From Corynebacterium singulare (GTDB lineage: Bacteria > Actinomycetota > Actinomycetes > Mycobacteriales > Mycobacteriaceae): 64,000 nt of DNA. Below are positions 1 to 10,968 of the stretch, in pieces. Numbering within the stretch: position 1 is the stretch's first letter; every line of letters starts with the position of its first letter. A model generated the notes under the pieces. That model had not been told where the DNA came from. It saw nothing but the letters and a program-made list of their open reading frames with translations, and did not search any database. Location: positions 1,785,993-1,849,992 of the forward strand of contig NZ_CP010827.1 in NCBI RefSeq assembly GCF_000833575.1, written 5' to 3'. The position numbers were made by a program, and so were the translations under genes.

Positions 1-1279
1 CGTCAAGCCCATCAGAGGCCCAGCGTTGGGCCATGCGCTCACGGGCTATCGCTACGCGTTCAGCGATCACCGCTGAGGTTTCTTCTCCCTCAGCATTGAG
101 CACGGCTGATTGCCCTGACAGTGACACCACGATGTCGAGACGATCCCGCAGCGGCCCCGAAAGATTGGAAAGATAGTTCATTCTGTCGACCGATCTGCAT
201 TCGCAGCGTGCCGGGTCCTCTGTACCGCACCGACACGGATTCGCCGCGAGTACAAGCTGGAACCGTGCAGGGAAGGTTACTTCCCGGCGCGCCCGCGCGA
301 GCCGTACCTGGCCTTCCTCCAGAGGTGCCCGCAACCCATCGAGAACCTGGGCGGGAACCTCACTGACCTCATCAAGAAAGAGAACGCCGTGATGCGCCAG
401 GCTCACCGCGCCGGGCCGTGGCCTACCTGAACCGCCGCCAATCAGCGCCGCTCTGGACACCGAAGCATGCGGGGCGATAAAAGGTGCGCGGGAAATGACT
501 GTTCCTACTGAACCCGCCACTGAATGAATAGCTGTGGCTTCGACCGCTTGATCCGTGGTCAGGCGCGGAAGGATGCTCGGCAAGCGGGAGGCGATCATGG
601 ACTTGCCGGAGCCAGGTGGGCCCACCATCATGACGTGGTGGCCGCCGGCTGCAGCAACCTCCGCTGCCCACTTTGCCTCCTTTTGCCCAGCAATCTCACT
701 GAAGTCAGCTAACTCTTCGCGCACGGGCACCACGTCCCGCGCAACGTGCTCTGCCGCTGGCAAGCAATCATTGCCGCATGCCCAGGCAAAAGCATCCCAC
801 AGGGTCTCTGCCACCAGTACCCGCATGCCTGGCACAAGCGCTGCCTCGGCAGCATTGCCCGGCGGGATAATGAGCGTGTCATAGCCCTGTGAACGGGCGG
901 CCAGCAGTGCGGGGATAATTCCAGAGACCGGCCGGACACGTCCATCAAGTCCTAGTTCTCCCAGGACAATAGTACCGTTGAGCCGGCAATTCTCGGCTTG
1001 CCCCGCAGCCAGGATGGCCAACGCCATGGGTAAGTCGAAGTGTGCGCCTGCCTTCGGTAAGGAAGCCGGAGACATAGACACAACCACCTTAGTTTTCGGC
1101 CAGGGCAGGCGTGAATTACTCACCGCGGTGCGGATGCGGTCACGGGACTCAGAAATTGCGGCATCGCCTAAGCCCACCACATGAACCCCAGGCAGCCCGG
1201 GGCCGACGTTGGCTTCCACAACCACGACTTTGGCCAGGACGCCATCGAGCGCAATGGTGTCGCATCTACCGAGAGCCAT
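1..1279 (-). CDS. comM: ComM/YifB-family Mg-chelatase-like AAA+ ATPase (3' end cut by window edge)
   Basis: The first 426 codons are visible and the reading frame stays open to the left edge, so the C-terminus lies outside the window. Visible parts are the N-terminal Lon-S5-like fold ending in PKAGAHFDLPMALAIL, a Walker A motif GPPGSGKS near residue 220, the sequence HHGVLFLDEVSEVP, and a cysteine cluster NPCRCG...CEC followed by YLSNLSGPLRDRLDI, the signature of this family. ComM homologues are hexameric helicases that act in branch migration during natural transformation; in actinobacteria the role is inferred. The ATG overlaps the end of the UPF0102 gene by 14 bp, and the gene order (yraN-comM) is the usual one, normally followed by dprA. 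Confidence 0.93.
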   Translation of the reverse strand, partial: MALGRCDTIALDGVLAKVVVVEANVGPGLPGVHVVGLGDAAISESRDRIRTAVSNSRLPWPKTKVVVSMSPASLPKAGAHFDLPMALAILAAGQAENCRLNGTIVLGELGLDGRVRPVSGIIPALLAARSQGYDTLIIPPGNAAEAALVPGMRVLVAETLWDAFAWACGNDCLPAAEHVARDVVPVREELADFSEIAGQKEAKWAAEVAAAGGHHVMMVGPPGSGKSMIASRLPSILPRLTTDQAVEATAIHSVAGSVGTVISRAPFIAPHASVSRAALIGGGSGRPRPGAVSLAHHGVLFLDEVSEVPAQVLDGLRAPLEEGQVRLARARREVTFPARFQLVLAANPCRCGTEDPARCECRSVDRMNYLSNLSGPLRDRLDIVVSLSGQSAVLNAEGEETSAVIAERVAIARERMAQRWASDGLD

Positions 1280-1688
1280 GCTCCACCCCCTGGAAATACT
1301 CGACATCGAAGTCGGTGCCGGATTTCACTAGGCCGAGGACATCAAAGCGGATTTCGGAGATCGGCTTACCATCCAGCCACTGCGCGGCCGCCTTGCGTAG
1401 GCGCTGTAGCTTCCGTTTCGTCACTGATTCCGCCACGCCGTACTCGCGCGAGGCGCGGGTCTTGACCTCGACGAAAACGATGGTTCCATCTGGTTCTCGG
1501 ACCACGAGGTCAATCTCGCCCACGCGATAGTGGACATTGGCGGCTATCACCTGGCTTCCGCGTGCCCGGTAGAAGTCGGCCGCGAATTTCTCGCCAGCGC
1601 GCCCTAAAGCGTCCTTCGGACGCATAGTCTGCCCTATAGGCGCATGGAGGTCCCCAACGCGGGGCGTGGTCGCTGTAGATCTGGTCAT
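1266..1688 (-). CDS. yraN: UPF0102/YraN-family nuclease-fold protein
   Basis: A 140-residue protein with the YraN core: GRAGEKFAADFYRARG, then HYRVGEIDLVVREPDG and FVEVKTR, the E-D-ExK arrangement of a restriction-endonuclease-like fold. The biological role of the family is unsettled; it often sits beside comM and dprA, as here. The frame is open further upstream to a GTG at 1745, but the ATG at 1688 is preceded by AAGGAG at good spacing and gives the usual family length, so it was chosen. The 3' end overlaps comM by 14 bp, suggesting coupled translation. Confidence 0.88.
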   Translation of the reverse strand: MTRSTATTPRVGDLHAPIGQTMRPKDALGRAGEKFAADFYRARGSQVIAANVHYRVGEIDLVVREPDGTIVFVEVKTRASREYGVAESVTKRKLQRLRKAAAQWLDGKPISEIRFDVLGLVKSGTDFDVEYFQGVEHGSR

Positions 1689-1937
1689 GGAGGTGCTCCT
1701 TGGAGTGATCGTGTTCGTTGCACGCCGCAAGCACGACACAAGCACTTTCCTTATGCCGTTAATCTCACGACACTGTCCAGAACACCCCAGTAACGCCCCT
1801 CCTGGCGAGGACCTGGCCCCAAGAAGCCATAGTTCTGTGGATAACTAGTCCGGGGTCACCGATTGGGCCCCCTCTCCCCGACGGTTATCCACACTCACCG
1901 CAGCCGAGCGAGGACTCAGCTGCTGCTGGCTACCTGC

Positions 1938-2243
1938 TTATTCCGGCAGCACGAAGTCGGGCTTGTCCAACTCTTCGATGTTGACGTCCTTGTACGTGAT
2001 GACGCGGACATAGCGCACGAAACGCGCGGAGCGGTACATGTCCCATACCCATGCATCCGACATACGGACCTCGTAGTAGACATCTGGCCCCGAGGTATGC
2101 GGAATAAGCTCGACCGCGTTGGCCAGGTAAAACCTGCGTTCAGTCTCCACCACGTAGGAGAATTGGCTGACCACATCGCGATATTCGCGGTACAGTGACA
2201 GCTCGACTTCAGCCTCGTAGTTATCGAGTTCCTCAGCGCTCAC
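1938..2243 (-). CDS. DUF2469 family conserved actinobacterial protein
   Basis: A 101-residue acidic protein with many Tyr and Glu residues, starting MSAEELDNYEAEVELSLYRE and ending in DVNIEELDKPDFVLPE. It matches the small actinobacterial DUF2469 family that always follows rnhB in mycobacteria and corynebacteria (Rv2901c type). No function is established and no catalytic motif can be seen. The GTG start is preceded by AAGGAG. It lies 91 bp downstream of rnhB on the same strand, and about 250 bp of apparently non-coding sequence separates it from yraN. Confidence 0.88.
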   Translation of the reverse strand: MSAEELDNYEAEVELSLYREYRDVVSQFSYVVETERRFYLANAVELIPHTSGPDVYYEVRMSDAWVWDMYRSARFVRYVRVITYKDVNIEELDKPDFVLPE

Positions 2244-2334
2244 GGCGTGCTTCTCCTTCGCTCACATGTCCGGTCGTTGTCACTCTTTCTGACAGAACGT
2301 GCCTCAGCTTACTTCCCGCAGCGCTCCGAACGGC

Positions 2335-2976
2335 TCAGGCGCGCGCGAGGAATTGAGCATGAGCGCCTGCCACATTGCGGTAACTCATCCGATGCTCCGG
2401 GGTCGCTCCCAAGCGCGCAATGGCATCGTGGTGTGCAGCGGTGCCATAGCCTTTATGACTTCCCAGCCCGTAGCCCGGGTAGCGCTCCGCCAAGCTATCC
2501 ATAAGTCGGTCCCGAGACACCTTGGCCAAGATGCTGGCCGCCGCAATGCACCGCGCGGCCGCATCTCCACCAATGATCGGCAGCTGTGGGGCAGGGATGC
2601 CGGGGACGCGGAGGGCGTCGGTAAGCACATAGCTTGGTTGCACCTCGAGCTGCGCCACCGCGCGGCGCATGCCAGAGACGTTGGCGTGCTGAATGCCGAA
2701 AGTGTCAATGGACCCGGCATCAATGTGCACAACGGACCACGCCAGCGCGCGACGCTTGATGACGGGCTCCAACTGTGCTCGGGCCGCGGGGCTCAACTTC
2801 TTGGAATCATCAAGGCGCTCTAGGCCTTGAATAATACGGTCCGGAAGGATACAGGCAGCAATAGTCACCGGTCCACAACAAGCCCCGCGCCCGGCCTCAT
2901 CCACGCCTGCCACTGGGCCTAAACCGGCCTTTGACAGGGCTACCTCATAGGTGCGCTTCTGTTTGAGACGTCTCAT
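2335..2976 (-). CDS. rnhB: Ribonuclease HII
   Basis: This enzyme removes ribonucleotides from RNA-DNA hybrids and misincorporated single ribonucleotides in DNA. The 213-residue protein shows the family motifs in order: [13 protein letters not shown] near residue 25 (first catalytic Asp-Glu), LDDSKKLSP near 56, a central Asp in VLTDALRV, and [17 protein letters not shown]. The start ATG overlaps the end of the upstream signal peptidase gene by 4 bp (ATGA), so the two are probably translated together. Length and motifs are normal for the family. Confidence 0.97.
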   Translation of the reverse strand: MRRLKQKRTYEVALSKAGLGPVAGVDEAGRGACCGPVTIAACILPDRIIQGLERLDDSKKLSPAARAQLEPVIKRRALAWSVVHIDAGSIDTFGIQHANVSGMRRAVAQLEVQPSYVLTDALRVPGIPAPQLPIIGGDAAARCIAAASILAKVSRDRLMDSLAERYPGYGLGSHKGYGTAAHHDAIARLGATPEHRMSYRNVAGAHAQFLARA

Positions 2977-3701
2977 AACCCTGGGTGGTCGATGAGCTGC
3001 GCCCGGCTCACCGGCAGTACTACGGCCGCTACTTTGCCACGCACATTGCCTACGGGTACCGTCCCCTGCAGCTTATCGCCCAGATGTGCGCGCGAATCCA
3101 GGGAGTTCGTGCGGTTATCCCCCATGACCCACAGGTGCCCCTCCGGCACCGTGACCGGACCAAAATAGGCGCCGCCACATGCCTGTGAGCCAACCCGGTC
3201 ATCAATGGGAATTTCCGGTGGGTCAAGCACCACCTCCTGATTCGTGGCATGGCCGTCCACCATGACGGAGGGGTCACCCTCCTCACAGGACACGGTTTGT
3301 CCACCCGTGGCAATGACGCGCTTGACCAAGATGTTGTCACCATTGGGCACGAGCCCCACCACGGCACCGAGGTTTTGCAGACCGCGCAGCATGACATTCT
3401 GGGAGCGGTCAACGTTGAAAGAGGTATTCCACGAGTCCGGCCCCGAAAAGACCACGACGTCCCCTGGGCGAGGATCGGAGAAGTAATAGCTGACCTTCTG
3501 CACCACTATGCGGTCATTCGTGCAACCGGGGCAGCCGTGCAGCGTCGGCTCCATCGAGGAGGAGGGAATGAGGTACATCCGCCCCACGCAGGCCTGAATC
3601 AGCGCCAGCACGGCGAAGGTGACCGCGAGTGCCCACACCACATCCCGGGTGCGCAGCCGCGCGGTCTCCGCGCAGCGCTTAGGACTGGATGTCCGGGTCA
3701 T
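2973..3701 (-). CDS. lepB: Signal peptidase I, downstream copy of a tandem pair
   Basis: Type I signal peptidase cleaves Sec and Tat signal peptides on the outer face of the membrane. One N-terminal transmembrane helix (about residues 22-42) is followed by the nucleophile motif [12 protein letters not shown], the general-base motif [15 protein letters not shown] and the box [12 protein letters not shown], so both Ser and Lys of the catalytic dyad are present. Four cysteines are shared with the neighbouring copy. The ATG at 3701 gives 242 residues and overlaps the upstream lepB by 23 bp; a TTG at 3737 is also in frame but less likely. Confidence 0.93.
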   Translation of the reverse strand: MTRTSSPKRCAETARLRTRDVVWALAVTFAVLALIQACVGRMYLIPSSSMEPTLHGCPGCTNDRIVVQKVSYYFSDPRPGDVVVFSGPDSWNTSFNVDRSQNVMLRGLQNLGAVVGLVPNGDNILVKRVIATGGQTVSCEEGDPSVMVDGHATNQEVVLDPPEIPIDDRVGSQACGGAYFGPVTVPEGHLWVMGDNRTNSLDSRAHLGDKLQGTVPVGNVRGKVAAVVLPVSRAQLIDHPGL

Positions 3702-4551
3702 CGACCCCACCGATGCGGTTGAAGGGGAAGAAAACAAACATCACCTTGCCGCGGACATTCTCCACGGGAATGGTGCCTTGGTACTCGTCCTGCATGTGGT
3801 AGCGCGAATCCGCCGAGGCGGTGCGGTTATCACCCATGACCCAGATATTGCCCTCCGGCACGGTCACCGGCCCAAAGTAGGCACCGCCGCAGGCATAGGA
3901 ACCGGTGGTTTCGTCCACTCGGTAGGTTGGCGGGTCTTGGACATAGTCTTGCTCAATCGGTTCACCGTCCACCATGACGGCAGGATCCCCCTCCTGACAG
4001 GAGACGGTCTGTCCACCGGTAGCCACCACGCGCTTGACCAACGTGTTCTCATCCGGCGGAGTGAGGGACACATAGCTCAGGGCGTCCTGTATGCGGTGAA
4101 TCACGGGGTTGTCTGAGCGCGGCGATTGCCAGTTGGTATCCCAATCCTTGGTGCCCTTGAACACAACGACGTCACCGGGTTCTGGTTCCTTGTCGCCGTA
4201 GTAGGAGACCTTCTCGGTGAAGATGCGGTCATTGTTGCAGCCGGTGCAGCCATGCAGGGTGGGCTCCATCGATCCCGACGGGATGACGTACTGCCGGCCC
4301 ACGAAGTTCTGGAAGACGCCTACCACTGCAAGCACGCACACCACCACGATGATGGTCTCAAGGAACCACGGCATCTGCTTCTTGTCTTCGCGTGACGCCG
4401 AAGCCGGCTCCGCAGTGCTTGGCGACGTCCCCCCTACCGCAGCGCCTTCACTTCGAGCAGCGTCAGCCCTGTCCGCGTCAGCGCTGTCCCGCGCGGCACC
4501 TTCAGTGACATCTTCAGCGACATCTTCGGTCATGTCCTTGTCTTTATTCAC
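3679..4551 (-). CDS. lepB: Signal peptidase I, upstream copy with long acidic N-terminal extension
   Basis: The catalytic domain carries [12 protein letters not shown] (Ser), [15 protein letters not shown] (Lys) and MGDNRTASADSR, so it should be active. It differs from its downstream neighbour by a hydrophilic cytoplasmic extension of about 60-65 residues, rich in Asp, Glu, Ala and Ser (TEDVAEDVTEGA-like stretches), before the single transmembrane helix around residues 65-85. The GTG at 4551 is weakly supported; an in-frame ATG at 4533 with AAGGAC in front is an alternative that removes six residues. It lies downstream of rplS after a strong terminator, so it probably has its own promoter. 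Confidence 0.93.
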   Translation of the reverse strand: MNKDKDMTEDVAEDVTEGAARDSADADRADAARSEGAAVGGTSPSTAEPASASREDKKQMPWFLETIIVVVCVLAVVGVFQNFVGRQYVIPSGSMEPTLHGCTGCNNDRIFTEKVSYYGDKEPEPGDVVVFKGTKDWDTNWQSPRSDNPVIHRIQDALSYVSLTPPDENTLVKRVVATGGQTVSCQEGDPAVMVDGEPIEQDYVQDPPTYRVDETTGSYACGGAYFGPVTVPEGNIWVMGDNRTASADSRYHMQDEYQGTIPVENVRGKVMFVFFPFNRIGGVDDPDIQS

Positions 4552-4604
4552 GGGCTAAATCCTAGCAATGCGCCGCGACATCTCGGTAAGGCGGCGCGGC
4601 GCGG

Positions 4605-4663
4605 GTCTAAAACAGCACAGGCCCTCCGCCTCCCCACCGAACAATGGTGAGAGACGAAGGGCC
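4605..4663 (-). terminator. Rho-independent terminator after rplS
   Basis: Read on the minus strand, a 13-bp stem (4651-4663 with 4620-4632, two G-U pairs) extends through an inner CACC/GGTG pairing and is followed by TGTGCTGTTTTAGA. It begins 15 bp after the rplS stop and separates rplS from the signal peptidase genes. Confidence 0.85.
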
Positions 4664-4677
4664 GAAGCGCACGAGGA

Positions 4678-5022
4678 TTAGCGGCGCTCCTTGATGCGGG
4701 CCTTCTTACCGCGCAGGTCGCGCAGGTAGTACAGCTTCGCGCGGCGAACGCGGCCGCGGCGAACAACCTCGATGGAGGCGATGTTCGGGGAGTGAACCGG
4801 GAAGGTACGCTCCACACCGATGCCGAAGGAAACCTTACGCACGGTGAAGGTTTCGCGGATGCCGGCACCCTGGCGGCGGATGCAGACGCCCTTGAAGAGC
4901 TGGGTACGCTCGGTGTTGCCCTCGATAACCTTGACGTTGACGTCGAGGGTGTCGCCCGGGCGGAAGGACGGGATATCGTCACGCAGCTGGGCTGCGTCGA
5001 TCTTGTCAATGAGGTTTGCCAT
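4678..5022 (-). CDS. rplS: 50S ribosomal protein bL19
   Basis: A 114-residue ribosomal protein that sits at the 30S-50S interface. It begins [18 protein letters not shown] and contains the family block [17 protein letters not shown], with the conserved [20 protein letters not shown] and the basic end [19 protein letters not shown]. The ATG has AAAAGG upstream. It is divergent from the thiamine operon, with about 280 bp between that holds its promoter and the TPP riboswitch. In many bacteria rplS follows trmD; here they are separated by the thi, pip and tex genes. Confidence 0.98.
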   Translation of the reverse strand: MANLIDKIDAAQLRDDIPSFRPGDTLDVNVKVIEGNTERTQLFKGVCIRRQGAGIRETFTVRKVSFGIGVERTFPVHSPNIASIEVVRRGRVRRAKLYYLRDLRGKKARIKERR

Positions 5023-5199
5023 TGAATGTTTTCCTTTTCAGTTTAAGACAGAGGACCCTAGCGCCACCTCACGGCGGCTGACCGGTTCGTGCCTGTTACA
5101 CAGAACAGGGATATCTTTCCATATCCCATCCCCACCGGACAAATTGCTTCAAACGCCTGACACGGATGTTGTTTGCATTCTAAGGTGGGTAACGCACTG

Positions 5200-7751
<2,552 letters not shown>

Positions 7752-7755
<4 letters not shown>

Positions 7756-8897
7756 GTACTGCCTCTGATTCCTCGGTCATCGTTATCGGAGCCGGGTTGG
7801 TGGGTCTGGCCACCGCCGTGGAGCTAGCCGCCCGCGGCCACGAGGTCACCGTGCTCGACCCAGCACCAGCTTCGGGCGCCACGCACCATGCCGGCGGCAT
7901 GCTCGCGCCCGCTGCCGAGGTGGTCTACCAACAAGATCCGCTTTTTCCTCTCATGCGCGCCTCGAGTGCGTGGTACCCAGAGCTCATTGACCTCGTTTCC
8001 GCTCACACGGATGTGCCCACGGGCTACCGCGCGGAGGGCACGCTTGTCGTCGCGGCTGATCGCGCAGACGCGCAGCATCTCACTGACCTGGCCGATTATC
8101 AATCCCTCCACGGCATGGAGGTCGAGCGCATCACGGTGCGCGAGGCCCGCCGCTCCGAGCCGCTTCTCTCCCCGCGTCTAGCCAGCGCAGTGAGTATTCC
8201 GGGCGACACACAGGTTTTTCCTCGCCAGTGGGCGGAGGCCCTCGGCAGCGCCGCACAAGCGCTGGGCGTGCGTCTGTTTCGCACGCCGGCCCAGGCTATC
8301 GATGCCTCCACGGGTGCCGTCACCACCCCGGTAGGTGACTTCCAGGCCGACGACGTCGTGCTCGCCGCTGGCCTCGGGGCGCGCGACATCGACTGGGCTG
8401 AGTCCGCGGGACTTGCCCGCATGCCCCTCCAGTTGCGCCCAGTGTACGGCGACATCCTTCGCCTTCGGGTGCCGGATCACCTACAGCCGCTTTTGACCCG
8501 CGTGGTTCGTGGTTTCGTGGAGGACCGTCCCGTCTACCTCATTCCTCGCTTCGATGGCACTCTGGCCATCGGTGCCACGACCCGGGAGGATTCGCTCACT
8601 TCTGCCCAGGCCGGCGGAGTTTATGCCTTGCTGCGCGATGCCCTACGTATTCTCCCTGCCGTCGAGGAATGCGAATTCCTTGAGGCCAGTGCAGGTGCCC
8701 GCCCAGGCACCCCGGATGACCTGCCCTACCTGGGACGCGTGGGCGCTAAGCTCGTCGTATCTACCGGTTATTTCCGCCACGGCATCCTGCTCACAGCCCT
8801 CGCAGCGCGCTGCACACGAGAGCTCATCGAGCACGCCGAGTCCAGCATCGATCTCACCGCCTGTTCGCCCTTGCGACACTTCAAGGAGACACCATGA
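7752..8897 (+). CDS. thiO: Glycine oxidase ThiO
   Basis: An FAD-dependent oxidase that makes iminoglycine for thiazole synthesis in aerobic bacteria. The 381-residue protein has an N-terminal dinucleotide-binding fold (VIVIGAGLVGLATAVELA), the Glu/Asp-ended second strand VTVLD, THHAGGMLAPAAE typical of ThiO, and the C-terminal DAO-family block YLIPRFDGTLAIGATTRED with GARPGTPDDLPYLGR and STGYFRHGILLTA. The ATG overlaps the thiE stop (ATGA), and the end overlaps thiS by 4 bp. Confidence 0.94.
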
Positions 8898-9091
8898 TCC
8901 TCACCCTCAACGGCCAACCCTATGACACCTCAGCGTCCACCGTCGCCGAGCTGCTGGATGAGAAAGGCATCGCCGTCGACGGCACTGCCGTCGCACTCGC
9001 CGAGCAGGTCGTGCCGCGCTCGCGATGGGAAGCCACTGAGCTCATGGAAGGCGCTGTCGTTGAAATCCTCACTGCTGTCCAAGGAGGCTAA
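8894..9091 (+). CDS. thiS: Sulfur carrier protein ThiS
   Basis: A 65-residue ubiquitin-like sulfur carrier. The required C-terminal Gly-Gly (AVQGG) is present; it is adenylated by ThiF and converted to a thiocarboxylate that supplies sulfur to ThiG. The middle AVALAEQVVPRSRWEATEL matches the family (the conserved VPRS.W). It overlaps thiO by 4 bp and thiG begins on the next base after its stop, consistent with equal production of the two partners. Confidence 0.95.
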   Translation: MILTLNGQPYDTSASTVAELLDEKGIAVDGTAVALAEQVVPRSRWEATELMEGAVVEILTAVQGG

Positions 9092-9871
<780 letters not shown>

Positions 9872-9903
9872 TCGCACCACACCACGACGACACGGAGGTC
9901 TCA

Positions 9904-10968
9904 GTGCTCAGCGATACCGAACGCGCCCGCACCGCCCGCCAGCGTATCCTGCCCGGCTTCGGCGACGATGCCCAAGAGAGGCTGCACGCCGCCCACGTCC
10001 TTATTGTCGGCGCTGGAGGGCTCGGCTGCCCGGCCCTCCAACAGCTGGCTGCGGCTGGAATCGGCACCATCACCCTCATCGATTCCGACACCGTCGATAT
10101 GAGCAACCTGCACAGGCAGGTGCTGTTTGGTACGGGAGACGTCGGTAAGCCCAAGGCGGATGTGGCTGCCGCCCGCGCCCGTGAGCTCAACCCCGAGCTC
10201 ACCATCACCCCGTTGAAGAAGCGCCTCGATGCCTCAAACGTCCTCGACCTGTGCGACGACGCCGACCTCGTTCTCGACGGCTCTGATACCTTCGACACGA
10301 AGTACCTCGTCGCCGATGCCTGCGAAATCACCTCCACCCCGCTAGCCTGGGGAACCGTGCTTCGTTATGGTGGGCAGGCCGGGCTATGGCGCTCCGGTAC
10401 AGACTGCATCGACGGCCGCGGCGTGGGCCTGCGTGATCTCTTCCCCGAGCCTCCCCACGGCGAAGCGCTCGAATGCTCCACCGCCGGCGTACTGGGAGCG
10501 ACGACATCAGTGATAGCTGGGATCATGGCCACAGCCACCATTGCCGCACTCGCGCAGCTGCCGCACCACTCGGAGCTCGTGGGACGCGTAACGTCCTACG
10601 AGGCTCTTCCCGGCAGCTTTCGCACACTACAGGTGGGTGCCGACCCTGACCGCGCACTCGTCACCGCGCTTCCGGGCCAACCTTCGCTACCGCCTGAGCT
10701 TCGCAGCGGCCACGCCTGCCTCCTCGACATCTCCGACACCCCCACCGCACCAGCCCCCGCGGTGTCGCTGCCCTGGCACACCGTCTCCGACGATGACTCC
10801 GTCCGCGGCGCCCTGTTGTCCTGCGACTCCGCACTGGTTTATGTGGCCTGCCCCTCAGGTGGACGCAGCGCTGGATTCGCCCTGCGCTACGCAGATCTAG
10901 CCGCTGACATGGGAATTGAGCTGCGCAACCTGCCCGGCGGTCTCACCGCCTACCCCGCAATGTTTTAG
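9904..10968 (+). CDS. thiF: ThiF/MoeB-type adenylyltransferase with C-terminal rhodanese-like domain
   Basis: The E1-like N-terminal domain (about residues 15-250) has the nucleotide motif VLIVGAGGLGCPALQQL, DMSNLHRQVLFGTGDVGK, DGSDTFDTKYLVADAC and a cysteine in ECSTAGVLGATT. It would adenylate the C-terminal glycine of ThiS. The last 100 residues resemble a rhodanese: LLDISD, then LVYVACPSGGRSAGFALRYA with a candidate active-site Cys, and NLPGGLTAYPAMF. I do not see the CxxC pairs found in zinc-binding homologues. The start is GTG with GGAGG 7 nt upstream, 32 bp after thiG. The stop overlaps that of the convergent gene. Confidence 0.93.
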   Translation: MLSDTERARTARQRILPGFGDDAQERLHAAHVLIVGAGGLGCPALQQLAAAGIGTITLIDSDTVDMSNLHRQVLFGTGDVGKPKADVAAARARELNPELTITPLKKRLDASNVLDLCDDADLVLDGSDTFDTKYLVADACEITSTPLAWGTVLRYGGQAGLWRSGTDCIDGRGVGLRDLFPEPPHGEALECSTAGVLGATTSVIAGIMATATIAALAQLPHHSELVGRVTSYEALPGSFRTLQVGADPDRALVTALPGQPSLPPELRSGHACLLDISDTPTAPAPAVSLPWHTVSDDDSVRGALLSCDSALVYVACPSGGRSAGFALRYADLAADMGIELRNLPGGLTAYPAMF

